A stretch of DNA of 64,000 nucleotides from Candidatus Thiodiazotropha sp. (ex Monitilora ramsayi) (GCA_025655575.1 JAHXIP010000008.1:103797-167796), one strand, 5' to 3'. Shown: positions 27,036-36,755, counted from the stretch's first letter. Translations and numbers: made by a program. The notes: generated by a model from the letters alone, not told the origin.

Positions 27036-30000
27036 ATGTTCGGCAAGAAAGACGAAAAGACCTTCAAGTACCCCGGTATTCGTATGGCGATGGACGGCAA
27101 CGGCGCTGTCATCATGTGCGAGCGGGAAGCTTCGGATGCGGCGGGTGCCTACCCGATCACCCCATCCACCCAGATGGGTGAGTACTGGGCCGAAGAGACC
27201 GCCAAGGGCCACGTCAATATTTCCGACCGCTCACTGATCTTCATCGAGCCCGAGTCGGAGCACGCGGCGGCGGCGGTGACCGCCGGCATGTCCATGACCG
27301 GTCTGCGAGCCACCAACTTCTCCTCCGCCCAGGGTATCGCCTTCATGCACGAGTCGCTCTACGCCGCCGTCGGCAAGCGTCTCCCTTATGTGCTGAACAT
27401 CGGCTGCCGGGCGATCACCAAGGCCTCACTCAACGTCCATTGTGGCCATGACGATTTCCACTGCATCGACGACACCGGTTTCTTCCAGGTCTTCGCTAAC
27501 AATGCTCAGGGTGCCGCCGACCTCAACCTGATCGGCCGCAAGATCGCCGAACTCTCACTGACACCGGCAGCGGTAGCACAGGACGGCTTCCTCACCACCC
27601 ACCTGATCGAGCCCCTGCAGGTACCTGAGCGGGAACTGATCAGCGAATTTCTCGGCCGCCCCGATGACGAGATCGAGTGCCCGACCCCGTCGCAGAAACT
27701 GCTGTTCGGCGAGACCCGCCGCCGCGTACCCGCCATCTGGGACGTGGACAACCCCATGCTCTCGGGTTCGGTACAGAATCAGGACGCCTACATGCAGACC
27801 ACAGCAGCGCAGCGTCCCTACTTCTTCCAACACATCCCTGAAATCACCGACCAAGTGATGGACGAGTACTACGAGCTGACCGGACGCCGCTACAGCCGTA
27901 TCGGCGATTACAAGGCGGATATGGCCGACTACCTGATCGTCGGTATGGGCTCCATGATCATCCAGGCTCATGGCGTGGCCGACTACCTGGAGAAGACCCG
28001 CAAGCTCAAGGTCGGCGTGGTCGACATCACCATGTTCCGTCCCTTCCCCGGCGACCTGATGGGTAAGCTGCTGAAGGGCAAGAAAGGGGTCTGTGTACTG
28101 GAGCGTACCGACCAGCCCCTGGCTGAGGACCTGCCGCTGATGCGCGAGGTCCGTTCCTCCATCTCTAAATGTATCGAGAACGGTCAGGCCGCCGCAGCAA
28201 AACAGGATCTGCCCTACCCCGGCTACGACAGCTATACCGGCTTCAGCGATGCACCGAGGCTGTTCTCCGGCGCCTACGGTCTGGGTTCCCGCGACCTGCA
28301 GCCCGAGGCACTGATCGGCGCTGTCGAGAACATGCTGCCAGAGGGTGAGCAGCGTAAATTCTTCTACCTGGGTATCGACTTCGTCCGCGAAGCGGCCAAT
28401 CCCAAGCAGGAGATCCATATCCAGAAAGTGCTGGAGGCCTATCCCAATATCGGTGATATGGCGGTACACGGTTCCGAGAACCCCAACTTGATGCCGGACG
28501 GCTCGATCACCGTGCGTATGCACTCGGTGGGCGGCTGGGGTGCCATCACCACCGGTAAGAACCTGGTCATGACCCTCTACGATCTGCTGGGTTATGAGAT
28601 CAAGGCCAATCCCAAATACGGTTCCGAGAAAAAAGGTCAGCCCACCACCTACTACCTGGCGGCAGCACCGACCCCGATCCCGCTCAACTGCGAATACCAC
28701 TATGTGGACGTGGTGCTGAGCCCCGATCCCAACGTCTTCGGCCACTCCAACCCGCTGGCGGGTTTGAAGCAGGGCGGCACCCTGATCATCCAGTCCAACC
28801 TCACCAGCGCCGACGAGGTCTGGGAGAGCTTCCCCCGCTGGATGCAGCAGCAGATCGTCGACAACGAGATTCACGTCCTCTACGTGGACGGTTTCAAGAT
28901 CGCCCGTGAGGAAGCCAGTAACGCCGAGCTCCAGCTGCGTATGCAGGGCAACGCCTTCCAGGGCGCCTTCTTTGCCGGCTCACCGCTGATGGAGATGGCC
29001 GGGCTGGATGAGAAGAAACTCTTCGCCTCCATCGAGGATCAGCTGGAAAGCAAGTTCGGCAGCAAGGGCCGCCGCGTGGTGGAGGACAACCTGCGCGTGG
29101 TCCGTCGTGGTTTTGATGAGATCCATGAGATCACCAATAAGGTGGTCGGTACTGCCACACAGTTACCAGTCAAAAAAGAGCCGGGACTGCCAGTGATGCT
29201 CAAGCAGCTGCCTCAAGCCGACGGCGGCATCTCCGATGTCCACCGTTTCTGGGAGCAGACTGGCAGTTTCTACGCCAGCGGCAAGGGCAACGACAACCTG
29301 GCCGACCCCTACCAGGCACTCTCCCTGATGCCCGCCACCACCGGCGTCTTCCGCGACATGACACAGATCCGTTTCGACTATCCGAAATGGGTGGCGGAGA
29401 ACTGTACCGCCTGCGGTGACTGCTACAGTATCTGTCCCGACAGCGCCATTCCCGGCCTGGTCAATAAGATCAGCGACGTCTTCAACACCGCCATCAATCG
29501 GATTGAGACCGGCGGTCGTCCAACCCAGTATCTGCGCCGGGAGAGCCGCAACGTGGAGAAGCGCCTGCGCGAACTTCTCGCTGAAGCAGGCGAACTGGCC
29601 CAGGTCCGCACCCTGCTCGATCAGGCGGTACTGGAAACGATCGCTGCCTCCGAGGTGGACGACGACGCTCGCCCCGTTATGGAAGAGGAATTCGGTCTCT
29701 TCCTGCAGGCGATGGTCGAGTTCGAGTTCTCCATCACCAAGCCCTACTGGAACAACCTGGAGAAGAAAAACAAAGGCAGCGGCGGTCTCTTCTCCATTAC
29801 CGTCAATCCCTACACCTGTAAAGGCTGCATGGAGTGTGTCACGATCTGTGAGGACGACGCTCTGGTCGCCACCCACCAGGACGAGGCCGCCATCGAGCGC
29901 ATGCGTAGCGACTGGTCCTTCTGGCTCGACCTGCCGACCACCGACAGCTCGTTCAATCGTATCGACGATCTGGACGAGAAGATCGGTGCCCTCCACACCC

Positions 30001-31973
30001 TGCTGCTGGACAAGGATAACTACAACTCCCTAGCCTGCGGCGACGGTGCTTGCCTGGGTTGCGGCGAGAAGACCATCATCCATCTCTTCACCGGCACGGT
30101 GACTGCCTTGATGCAGCCCCGGGTGAAGCAGCAGGTCGACAAAATCGAAAAGCTGATCGAACAGCTGGAGCAGCACGTACGGCTCAAGCTAGCTGCCGGT
30201 GTCGATCTGAGCAGCGCCAGCGCCATCAACCAGGCCACCGATACCGAAGGCGACCTGACTCTCTCCAATCTCAGTGAGAATCTCGACGCAGATCACGAGA
30301 AGACCGTGATCGACCGGGAGTGGCTGCAGTGGGCTACCCAGCTGCTGGAGCAGCTGCGTGATCTGAAATGGCGTTATCAGGAAGGTATCACCAACAACGG
30401 CCGCGCCGAGATGGGCATCGTCAACGCTACCGGCTGTACCTCGGTCTGGGGCTCCACCTTCCCCTTCAACCCCTACCCCTTCCCCTGGGCCAGTCATCTT
30501 TTCCAGGATAGCCCCTCGGTCGCCATGGGCCTGTTCGAAGGTCATATGCGCAAGATGGCCGATGGTTTCGCCGCCATCCGCAAGGCGGAAATGGAACTGG
30601 CGGGCAAGTACAACATGGCCGAGGACGATATGTTCTTCGAGCAGTTCAGCTGGAAGCATTTCACCGATGACGAATGGCTGCTCTGCCCACCGGTTGTCGC
30701 CGTAGGTGGTGACGGCGCCATGTACGACATCGGTTTCCAAAACCTCTCCCGTGCCCTTGCCTCCGGCATGCCGATCAAGGTGCTGGTAGTTGACACCCAG
30801 GTCTACTCCAACACCGGCGGCCAGGCCTGTACTTCAGGCTACATCGGCCAGGTTGCAGACATGAGCCCCTACGGCAAGGCCTGGAAGGGTAAAGAGGAGA
30901 TCCGCAAGGAGGTCTCTCTGATCGGTATCGCTCACCGCACCACCTATGTGCTGCAGAGCGCCATCAGCAATACCACCCATCTGATCGAGGGCTATATCGA
31001 CGGTCTCAATAGCCGCCGGCCCGCACTCTTCAACATCTACGCTGTCTGCCCGCCGGAACATGGCGTGGGCGACGACGTAGCCTTCGAACAGTCGAAACTG
31101 GCTGTGGAGGGACGCGCCTATCCGCTGATGAAATACGATCCGGACGCTGGCGAGACCATCGAGGAGTGCATCGACCTGGAAGGCAACCCGGCGATGGAGG
31201 ACGATTGGCCTGTCTACAACATCAGCTACCAGGATGAAAAAGGCGAAGCGTGTAAGCTGGAAACACCGATGACCTTCGCCGATTTCGCCATCACCGAGGG
31301 CCGCTTCCGCAAGCAGTTCCGCATGGCGCCGCCGGAGACCTGGAACGACGATATGGTGCCGATGCACGAATTCCTCGATATGGATGAGGATGACCGCGAA
31401 GGCAAGTTCCCCTATGTCTGGGCTGTGGACGGCAAGAACCGTCTGATGCGGGTCATCTGCGCCGAAGAGATCGCCCGCTCCTGCGACGAGCGCCGCCAGT
31501 TCTGGCGCCAGCTCAAGGGTATTGCCGGCGAACTCAACAAGGTGGACGTTAACGCCCTGGTGGATCAGGCCAAGGTCGATATGGCCAACCGCCTCAGCTC
31601 CACCCTGCTCTCCATGGCAGCCAGCGGCAATGCGAGTGCATTGGCAGGCAGTATCTCCGCCAACGGCGGCGGTAACGGCGCTGCTGCCGGTGGGGTAGCA
31701 GGTGGCGGTGCCGAGATGGGGGACTATGAGCCGGTCTGGATCGAGACGCCCGAATGCACCGCCTGCGACGAGTGTGTCGATATCAACCCGAAGATCTTTG
31801 CCTACAACGATGAGAAGAAGGCGGAAATCGTCGATCCGAAGGCAGGCAACTTCAAGGATATCGTCAAGGCGGCGGAAAAATGCACCGCTGCCTGCATCCA
31901 CCCCGGCACACCCTGGAACGCGTCGGAAAAGGACCTGGACAAGCTCGTAAAGCGTGCGGCGAAATACCAGTAG
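27036..31973 (+). CDS. nifJ: Pyruvate:ferredoxin (flavodoxin) oxidoreductase with fused C-terminal ferredoxin
   Basis: This TPP enzyme interconverts pyruvate plus CoA with acetyl-CoA, CO2 and reduced ferredoxin. Order of domains: substrate domain with AYPITPSTQMGEYWAE near 40; CoA-binding and gamma-like domains; ferredoxin cluster sets CTACGDCYSICP near 789 and CKGCMECVTICE near 928; TPP domain from about 1000 (GDGACLGCGEKT) with GGDGAMYDIGFQN near 1223. The protein has 1645 residues against roughly 1170-1200 for common NifJ. The surplus is a helical insert between the two cluster motifs, a second helical insert within the TPP domain (about 1020-1125), and an extra ferredoxin (about 1568-1645, CTACDECVDINP) behind a Gly/Ala linker. 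It lies between rnfB and rnfC. An AAGAGAAG site supports the start. Confidence 0.93.
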   Translation: MFGKKDEKTFKYPGIRMAMDGNGAVIMCEREASDAAGAYPITPSTQMGEYWAEETAKGHVNISDRSLIFIEPESEHAAAAVTAGMSMTGLRATNFSSAQGIAFMHESLYAAVGKRLPYVLNIGCRAITKASLNVHCGHDDFHCIDDTGFFQVFANNAQGAADLNLIGRKIAELSLTPAAVAQDGFLTTHLIEPLQVPERELISEFLGRPDDEIECPTPSQKLLFGETRRRVPAIWDVDNPMLSGSVQNQDAYMQTTAAQRPYFFQHIPEITDQVMDEYYELTGRRYSRIGDYKADMADYLIVGMGSMIIQAHGVADYLEKTRKLKVGVVDITMFRPFPGDLMGKLLKGKKGVCVLERTDQPLAEDLPLMREVRSSISKCIENGQAAAAKQDLPYPGYDSYTGFSDAPRLFSGAYGLGSRDLQPEALIGAVENMLPEGEQRKFFYLGIDFVREAANPKQEIHIQKVLEAYPNIGDMAVHGSENPNLMPDGSITVRMHSVGGWGAITTGKNLVMTLYDLLGYEIKANPKYGSEKKGQPTTYYLAAAPTPIPLNCEYHYVDVVLSPDPNVFGHSNPLAGLKQGGTLIIQSNLTSADEVWESFPRWMQQQIVDNEIHVLYVDGFKIAREEASNAELQLRMQGNAFQGAFFAGSPLMEMAGLDEKKLFASIEDQLESKFGSKGRRVVEDNLRVVRRGFDEIHEITNKVVGTATQLPVKKEPGLPVMLKQLPQADGGISDVHRFWEQTGSFYASGKGNDNLADPYQALSLMPATTGVFRDMTQIRFDYPKWVAENCTACGDCYSICPDSAIPGLVNKISDVFNTAINRIETGGRPTQYLRRESRNVEKRLRELLAEAGELAQVRTLLDQAVLETIAASEVDDDARPVMEEEFGLFLQAMVEFEFSITKPYWNNLEKKNKGSGGLFSITVNPYTCKGCMECVTICEDDALVATHQDEAAIERMRSDWSFWLDLPTTDSSFNRIDDLDEKIGALHTLLLDKDNYNSLACGDGACLGCGEKTIIHLFTGTVTALMQPRVKQQVDKIEKLIEQLEQHVRLKLAAGVDLSSASAINQATDTEGDLTLSNLSENLDADHEKTVIDREWLQWATQLLEQLRDLKWRYQEGITNNGRAEMGIVNATGCTSVWGSTFPFNPYPFPWASHLFQDSPSVAMGLFEGHMRKMADGFAAIRKAEMELAGKYNMAEDDMFFEQFSWKHFTDDEWLLCPPVVAVGGDGAMYDIGFQNLSRALASGMPIKVLVVDTQVYSNTGGQACTSGYIGQVADMSPYGKAWKGKEEIRKEVSLIGIAHRTTYVLQSAISNTTHLIEGYIDGLNSRRPALFNIYAVCPPEHGVGDDVAFEQSKLAVEGRAYPLMKYDPDAGETIEECIDLEGNPAMEDDWPVYNISYQDEKGEACKLETPMTFADFAITEGRFRKQFRMAPPETWNDDMVPMHEFLDMDEDDREGKFPYVWAVDGKNRLMRVICAEEIARSCDERRQFWRQLKGIAGELNKVDVNALVDQAKVDMANRLSSTLLSMAASGNASALAGSISANGGGNGAAAGGVAGGGAEMGDYEPVWIETPECTACDECVDINPKIFAYNDEKKAEIVDPKAGNFKDIVKAAEKCTAACIHPGTPWNASEKDLDKLVKRAAKYQ

Positions 31974-32021
31974 ATCGATGGCATACTCGTTGATGACTGG
32001 CATCATGCACCTCTCCCTTCA

Positions 32022-32045
32022 CAGGCGGACCCACGGGTCCGCCTG
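32022..32045 (+). other. Strong intercistronic hairpin between PFOR and rnfC genes
   Basis: A perfect 10-bp GC-rich stem (CAGGCGGACC with its complement) closes a 4-base loop 48 bp after the PFOR stop and 19 bp before rnfC. No T run follows. It may stabilise the PFOR message or damp transcription into rnfC. Confidence 0.6.
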
Positions 32046-32064
32046 CTGACCGGCAAGGAAATTT

Positions 32065-33405
32065 ATGGGACTGTTCGACCTGTTTTCCGGGCTGAAGACC
32101 TTCGCCCACGGCATCCATCCGCCCTACCATAAGGATACGGCGGACAAACCGATTCGTCGGCTGCCCTTCCCTGCCCAGTTGGTCCTGCCGCTGGATCAGC
32201 ATATCGGCAAGCCGGCCATCCCCCTGGTCAAGAAAGGCCAGGAGGTGGTACGCGGAGAGCCGATTGCAAAGGCAGACGGCGCATTTTCCGTACCGCTGCA
32301 CGCTCCGGCTACCGGCCGCGTCAAGGGGATCGAGCTGATGCCCACCCCCAAGGGCCCGAAGTCTGACGCCATCGTTATTGATGTCTACGAAGGCTCGACC
32401 CAGGAGGTGCTCTGGAAGCAACCCCGGGAGATGAGCGAACTCTCACCGACGGAAGCGATCCAGGCCATCCAGGAGAGCGGCATGGTGGGCCTGGGCGGCG
32501 CTGCTTTCCCCTCCCACCTGAAACTGACTATTCCTGAAGACAAAAACGTCGACACCCTGGTCATCAATGGTTGCGAGTGTGAACCCTATCTGACCTGCGA
32601 CCACCGTGTCATGCTGGAGCATCCCCAGGAGTTGATGCGGGGCATCCGCTATGCCATGCGCGCCACCGGCACTACTAAGGCGATTATCGGCGTGGAAGAC
32701 AACAAGATGGACGCGGTGGAGATCCTGCGTGACCATCTGCCCAAGGGCGGGGCGATCAAGGTCGAGTCAGTGGAGACCAAATACCCCCAGGGCTCCGAAA
32801 AGATGTTGATCAAGTCGGTGCTCAATCGGGAAGTACCCGCCGGCGGTCTGCCCGCGGATGTGGGCGTTGTGGTCAACAACGTCGGCACCCTGGCCGGACT
32901 CGGACGCCTGCTGCCCGAGGGTGAAGGCTTGATCGAGCGAGTCATCACCGTGGCGGGACCCGGCATCGTCAAGCCGGGCAACTATCTGGTGCCTTTAGGC
33001 ACACCGATCCGCCACATCCTGGAACAGGTAGGCTATGAAGGCTCACGCACCGAGTTCATTCTCGGCGGCCCGATGATGGGTCCTGCCGTCTCCGCCATGG
33101 ATACGCCGATCACCAAGGGAACCTCCGGCCTCCTGGTGCTGAACGAACCCTCCATCGAAGAGGAGAGCCATAAGATCTGGCCCTGTATCCGTTGCGCCCG
33201 CTGTGTCAAGGCCTGCCCGATGCACCTCAATCCCTCGATACTCGGTCAAATGGCGGCGAAAAGAAAATATGAGGAGATGGCTGAGGATTACCACCTCAAC
33301 GACTGCTTCGAATGCGGTTGTTGCTCCTACGTCTGCCCCTCTAATATTCCCTTGGTGCAGTACTTCCGTATCGCCAAGGCGATCAACCGGGAGCAGGCAG
33401 CGTGA
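32065..33405 (+). CDS. rnfC: Rnf complex NADH-binding subunit RnfC
   Basis: This peripheral subunit carries the NADH/FMN site and two [4Fe-4S] clusters. Family motifs are IPLVKKGQEVVRGEPIA near the N-terminus, GLGGAAFPSHLKL, NGCECEPYLTCDHRVM and NVGTLAGLGRLL. The clusters are CIRCARCVKACP near residue 377 and CFECGCCSYVCP near 416. At 446 residues it lacks the long Ala/Lys-rich C-terminal repeats of E. coli RsxC. It starts the rnfC-D-G-E-A run; the gap to rnfD carries a palindromic repeat. Confidence 0.96.
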   Translation: MGLFDLFSGLKTFAHGIHPPYHKDTADKPIRRLPFPAQLVLPLDQHIGKPAIPLVKKGQEVVRGEPIAKADGAFSVPLHAPATGRVKGIELMPTPKGPKSDAIVIDVYEGSTQEVLWKQPREMSELSPTEAIQAIQESGMVGLGGAAFPSHLKLTIPEDKNVDTLVINGCECEPYLTCDHRVMLEHPQELMRGIRYAMRATGTTKAIIGVEDNKMDAVEILRDHLPKGGAIKVESVETKYPQGSEKMLIKSVLNREVPAGGLPADVGVVVNNVGTLAGLGRLLPEGEGLIERVITVAGPGIVKPGNYLVPLGTPIRHILEQVGYEGSRTEFILGGPMMGPAVSAMDTPITKGTSGLLVLNEPSIEEESHKIWPCIRCARCVKACPMHLNPSILGQMAAKRKYEEMAEDYHLNDCFECGCCSYVCPSNIPLVQYFRIAKAINREQAA

Positions 33406-33432
33406 AAGGTTCGTTATCAGCCGCCACAGATA

Positions 33433-33494
33433 TAGGGTGCGGCAGGGGCGCACCCTACGCACGAATCCAATGTAGGGTGCGGCTTTGCCGTACC
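33433..33494 (+). repeat. Two tandem TAGGGTGCG palindromic intergenic repeats
   Basis: Copy one is TAGGGTGCG and CGCACCCTA (33433-33457) around a 7-base loop. Copy two starts with the same TAGGGTGCGGC at 33473 and closes with GCCGTACC. They fill the gap between rnfC and rnfD. This kind of short GC-rich palindrome is dispersed in many gammaproteobacterial genomes. Confidence 0.7.
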
Positions 33495-33522
33495 GAATGC
33501 TAAAGGCAATATCAGTTAGCAC

Positions 33523-34569
33523 ATGAGCAAGAAACCGACAATCGAGCTGCGCACCTCTCCCCATGCCCATGCGGGAGGCGACGTGGTTAGGATCATGCGC
33601 AACGTGGTCTACGCCATGCTGCCCATCTGCGCCTTTACTATCTGGCAGTTCGGCCTGAGCGCCCTCGCCCTGTTGATCGTGGTGACCGCCACCTGCATGG
33701 CTAGCGAACGGCTCTTCAACCGTCTGAGCAGCCAGCCCAGCAGCCTCGGTGACTGGTCCGCGGCGATTACCGGCATCCTGCTGGCCCTGACGCTGCCACC
33801 CGGTTTCCCGCTGTGGATGGGTGCTGTGGCCGCTTTCGCCGCAGTCGCACTGGGCAAGGCTCTGTTCGGCGGACTCGGCATGAATGCCATGAATCCCGCC
33901 CTGATCGGGCGTGCTTTTGTACAGGCTGCCTTTCCGGTCGCCATCACCACCTGGACCCCGGCCTTCTTCGAGGGCCGCTTTACCAGTTTTGTCCCCACCA
34001 CCCTGACACCGCCTTTTCTGCAGCCACCGGTTATTGGCGACTGGGTCACATCGGTGACGGTAGACGCCTTCAGCGGTGCCACACCACTGGCCCTGCAGAA
34101 ATTTGAAGGGGTACAGATGGGCACCCTGGATATGCTGCTGGGCACCACAGCAGGCTCTGCGGGTGAGACCTCCGCACTGCTGATCCTGATCTGTGGACTC
34201 TACCTGGCCGCCAGGCGCATGCTCGACTGGCGCATCCCGGTGTTGGTGATGCTGGGTGCAGCCGTGACGGCAGGCATCTTTTTTCTCATCGACCCGGTGA
34301 AGTATCCGGATCCGCTGTTTGTCCTCCTCTCAGGCGGCCTGATGCTGGGCGCCTGGTTCATGGCCAGTGATATGGTCGGTTCACCCGTGACCCCGCTCGG
34401 CGTGGTGATCTATGCCCTGATGATCGGTGTGCTCACCGTCATCATCCGTCTCTTTGGTGGACTGACCGAGGGTGTGATGTACGCCATTCTGTTGGGTAAC
34501 GCGGCGACGCCGTTGATCGACCAGCTCACCCAGCCAAGGGTCTTCGGCGAACAGAGGGCAGATAAATGA
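33523..34569 (+). CDS. rnfD: Rnf complex membrane subunit RnfD
   Basis: This polytopic subunit of 348 residues has about nine helices and a periplasmic covalent FMN, bound through a Thr. The site is seen in DAFSGATPLALQ near residue 187. Other conserved runs are TLPPGFPLWMGAVAAF, GGLGMNAMNPALIGRAF and DMVGSPVTPLG. It is homologous to NqrB. The start at 33523 gives the usual ELRTSPHAHAGGDV N-terminus. It overlaps rnfG by 4 bp. Confidence 0.96.
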   Translation: MSKKPTIELRTSPHAHAGGDVVRIMRNVVYAMLPICAFTIWQFGLSALALLIVVTATCMASERLFNRLSSQPSSLGDWSAAITGILLALTLPPGFPLWMGAVAAFAAVALGKALFGGLGMNAMNPALIGRAFVQAAFPVAITTWTPAFFEGRFTSFVPTTLTPPFLQPPVIGDWVTSVTVDAFSGATPLALQKFEGVQMGTLDMLLGTTAGSAGETSALLILICGLYLAARRMLDWRIPVLVMLGAAVTAGIFFLIDPVKYPDPLFVLLSGGLMLGAWFMASDMVGSPVTPLGVVIYALMIGVLTVIIRLFGGLTEGVMYAILLGNAATPLIDQLTQPRVFGEQRADK

Positions 34570-35294
34570 GTACGCCCGAAACCGAAGTGATGCAGCAACC
34601 GGCCACACCGACCGGTCCGATGATCCGCACCCTGATGGGTATTGCCATGCTCTCGGGCTTTCTGGTGGTGCTGACCTACCAGCTTACCAAGCCGATCATT
34701 GAAGAGAACCAGCGCCGCGCCATCGAGGCGGCCGTATTTCAAGTCATACCCGGCGCCGTCGCCCGCAAGGACTTCGTCGTCAACGAGACCGGGGTAACCG
34801 CGGTGACGGCAGAGAGTCCGGCTGAAGGTATCCAGATCTATGCCGGCTACGATCAGTCAGGCCAACTGAAGGGTATTGCCGCCAAGGCTGCCGCACAAGG
34901 CTATGCCGACATGATCCACCTGCTCTACGGTTATGACCCTGATTGCCAGTGCATCCGCGGCATCAAGGTTCTTAAACTGGCGGAAACCCCCGGATTGGGT
35001 GACAAGATCATCACCGATGCGAACTTTGTCGCCAACTTCGATGCGCTGGATGCCAGTCTGAACGACGCCGGTAGCGAGCTGGCCAACGACATCGTCACCG
35101 TTAAACACGGGACCAAGCAGAATCCCTGGGAGATCGATGCCATCTCTGGCGCGACCATCTCCGCCAAAGCGGTGGGTAAGGCGCTTAATCTCTCGGCTAA
35201 GGCCCTGCTGCCGAAACTGGCACCTCAGGTGGAGAAATTGAGGGAGGATCCACCCCGTCAGCCACCTGAACAGGGTGATGAACAGGTAAATTAA
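34566..35294 (+). CDS. rnfG: Rnf complex FMN-binding subunit RnfG
   Basis: RnfG has one membrane helix (LMGIAMLSGFLVVLTYQL) and a periplasmic FMN domain. The flavinylation motif is in DAISGATISAKAV, where the second Thr carries FMN after ApbE action; no apbE is in this window. ETPGLGDKI is also conserved. The 242 residues end in a polar tail rich in Pro and Glu. It overlaps rnfD by 4 bp, while rnfE starts 90 bp further on. Confidence 0.95.
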   Translation: MSTPETEVMQQPATPTGPMIRTLMGIAMLSGFLVVLTYQLTKPIIEENQRRAIEAAVFQVIPGAVARKDFVVNETGVTAVTAESPAEGIQIYAGYDQSGQLKGIAAKAAAQGYADMIHLLYGYDPDCQCIRGIKVLKLAETPGLGDKIITDANFVANFDALDASLNDAGSELANDIVTVKHGTKQNPWEIDAISGATISAKAVGKALNLSAKALLPKLAPQVEKLREDPPRQPPEQGDEQVN

Positions 35295-35384
35295 TTCTCC
35301 TATGCCGGGTTAGGTTGACCCCACGCAAGGCTTGAAGCGTATAGGTAAACGATAATCGGCAGGTTCGGATGAAAAGCGATCGAA

Positions 35385-36032
35385 ATGAGTAAAAGAAGCA
35401 ACGACAATATCACCTGGGATACCTTCAGCGAAGGCCTGTGGCGCGATAATCCGGTCTTCGTCATGCTGCTCGGTATGTGCCCGGTGCTGGCGGTGACCAA
35501 CTCCGCAATCAACGCCCTCGCCATGGGTCTGGCCACCACCTTTGTACTGCTGGCCTCCGGTGCCCTTATCTCCCTGTTGCGCCACAGTATCCCCAAGCAG
35601 GTGCGCATTGCCACCTACATCGTCATCATCGCGACCTTTGTGACGATCGTGGACTACGCTATCCAGGCGATCTCCCTCGACCTCTACAATGCCCTCGGCG
35701 CTTTCATCCAATTGATTGTGGCGAACTGCATGATTCTTGGGCGGGCAGAAGCCTACGCCTCCCGCAACCGGCCGTTGAAGTCGTTAACCAATGCCCTGGG
35801 TATGGGAGCCGGTTTTACCATCGCCCTCCTCTGCCTGGGAGTGGTGCGAGAGGTACTCGGCGCGGGCAGCCTGTTCGGCATCGATCTGTTCGGTCCCCGC
35901 TTCGAACCCTGGGTGGTGATGATACTGCCGGCAGGCGGTTTCATCGTACTGGGAGCCTGGTTGTTGTTGTTTGAATGGCTCAAACAGCGGAAAGAGCGGC
36001 TGGAACTGGAAGCCGCGGCGGAAACGCGATGA
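35385..36032 (+). CDS. rnfE: Rnf complex membrane subunit RnfE
   Basis: This 215-residue integral subunit is homologous to NqrD and RnfA. It has about six helices. The N-terminal half holds GLWRDNPVFVMLLGMCPVLAVTNS (positions about 13-36) and the centre LIVANCMILGRAEAYASRN; the cysteines in these two runs belong to the inverted-repeat motif that, in Nqr, binds an iron or iron-sulfur centre in the membrane plane. The following gap before rnfA contains a large AT-rich inverted repeat. Confidence 0.95.
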   Translation: MSKRSNDNITWDTFSEGLWRDNPVFVMLLGMCPVLAVTNSAINALAMGLATTFVLLASGALISLLRHSIPKQVRIATYIVIIATFVTIVDYAIQAISLDLYNALGAFIQLIVANCMILGRAEAYASRNRPLKSLTNALGMGAGFTIALLCLGVVREVLGAGSLFGIDLFGPRFEPWVVMILPAGGFIVLGAWLLLFEWLKQRKERLELEAAAETR

Positions 36033-36168
36033 AGAATTTTGAATGGTTAATTTTGAATGTTGAATTGCCAGTGTGCGCTTCACGCACGCTCGATTCAAAT
36101 CAAAACGAGTGTGAGCAACACGAACCCATCAATTCAAAATTCAAAATTCAAAACTCAAAATTCGGAAC
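36033..36168 (+). repeat. AT-rich inverted-repeat element in the rnfE-rnfA gap
   Basis: The left arm repeats AATTTTGAATG-type units from about 36036. The right arm from about 36130 is the complementary series (AATTCAAAATTC three times with small changes). The two arms can pair across a roughly 65-base middle. It looks like a dispersed short repeat element of the 'TTCAAAATTC' type inserted inside the operon. It creates a misleading upstream extension of the rnfA frame. Confidence 0.65.
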
Positions 36169-36176
36169 GCAGTGAC

Positions 36177-36755
36177 ATGACAGAATCACTCAGCTTTATC
36201 TTTTTAAACGCCGTGCTGGCCAACAACTTCGTACTGGCCCTGTTTCTCGGTCTCTGCCCTTTCCTCGGCGTCTCCGGCAAACTCGACACCGCAATCCCCA
36301 TGGGTCTGGCAACCATGTTCGTCATGCTGGTCAGTTCCGTCTGCGCCTATCTGATCAATATCGTACTGGTCACGTTCGAGATCGAGTTCCTGCGTCTGAT
36401 CGCCTACATAGCGGTCATTGCCAGTGCGGTGCAATTGGTTGAGATGGCGCTGAAGAAACTATCGCCCGCCCTGTTCCGCTCCCTGGGTATTTTCCTGCCG
36501 CTGATCACCACCAACTGCGCCATCCTCGGGCTGGCCCTGTTTCAGACCTTCAAAGAGTACAATTTCACCCAGTCTCTGGTTTATGCCATAGGCGCCGGTA
36601 TCGGCTTCATCCTGGCCATCGTGCTGATGGCCGGCCTGAGGGAGAAACTGGAGCTTTCCACCATGCCCTCCATTACCCAGGGCGCCGCCGTCAGCCTGAT
36701 GCTCGGCGGCCTGCTGTCGCTCTCCTTCATGGGATTTGCCGGGCTGGGGGGCTGA
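36177..36755 (+). CDS. rnfA: Rnf complex membrane subunit RnfA
   Basis: This 192-residue subunit has about six helices. MTESLSFIFLNAVLANNFVLA is the usual start, so I place it at 36177 rather than at the open frame's earlier Met at 36057, which lies in the repeat element. Conserved cysteines appear in LGLCPFLGVSG and TTNCAILGLALF. RnfA and RnfE form the pseudo-symmetric membrane core. It closes the classical rnf set; the small cysteine protein and ppsA follow. Confidence 0.95.
   Translation: MTESLSFIFLNAVLANNFVLALFLGLCPFLGVSGKLDTAIPMGLATMFVMLVSSVCAYLINIVLVTFEIEFLRLIAYIAVIASAVQLVEMALKKLSPALFRSLGIFLPLITTNCAILGLALFQTFKEYNFTQSLVYAIGAGIGFILAIVLMAGLREKLELSTMPSITQGAAVSLMLGGLLSLSFMGFAGLGG

Noticed and set aside
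27555..28874. Long minus-strand open frame (439 codons) inside the PFOR gene
   Set aside because: It is antisense to a clearly conserved coding region, has a His/Val/Gly-rich low-complexity product and no recognisable motif; it arises from codon bias.
30834..32006. Minus-strand open frame (390 codons) over the 3' end of the PFOR gene
   Set aside because: Antisense shadow of the conserved TPP and ferredoxin domains, with no family features.
36057..36176. Upstream extension of the rnfA frame
   Set aside because: The extra 40 residues come from the AT-rich repeat element and are absent from the RnfA family, which starts at MTESLSF.
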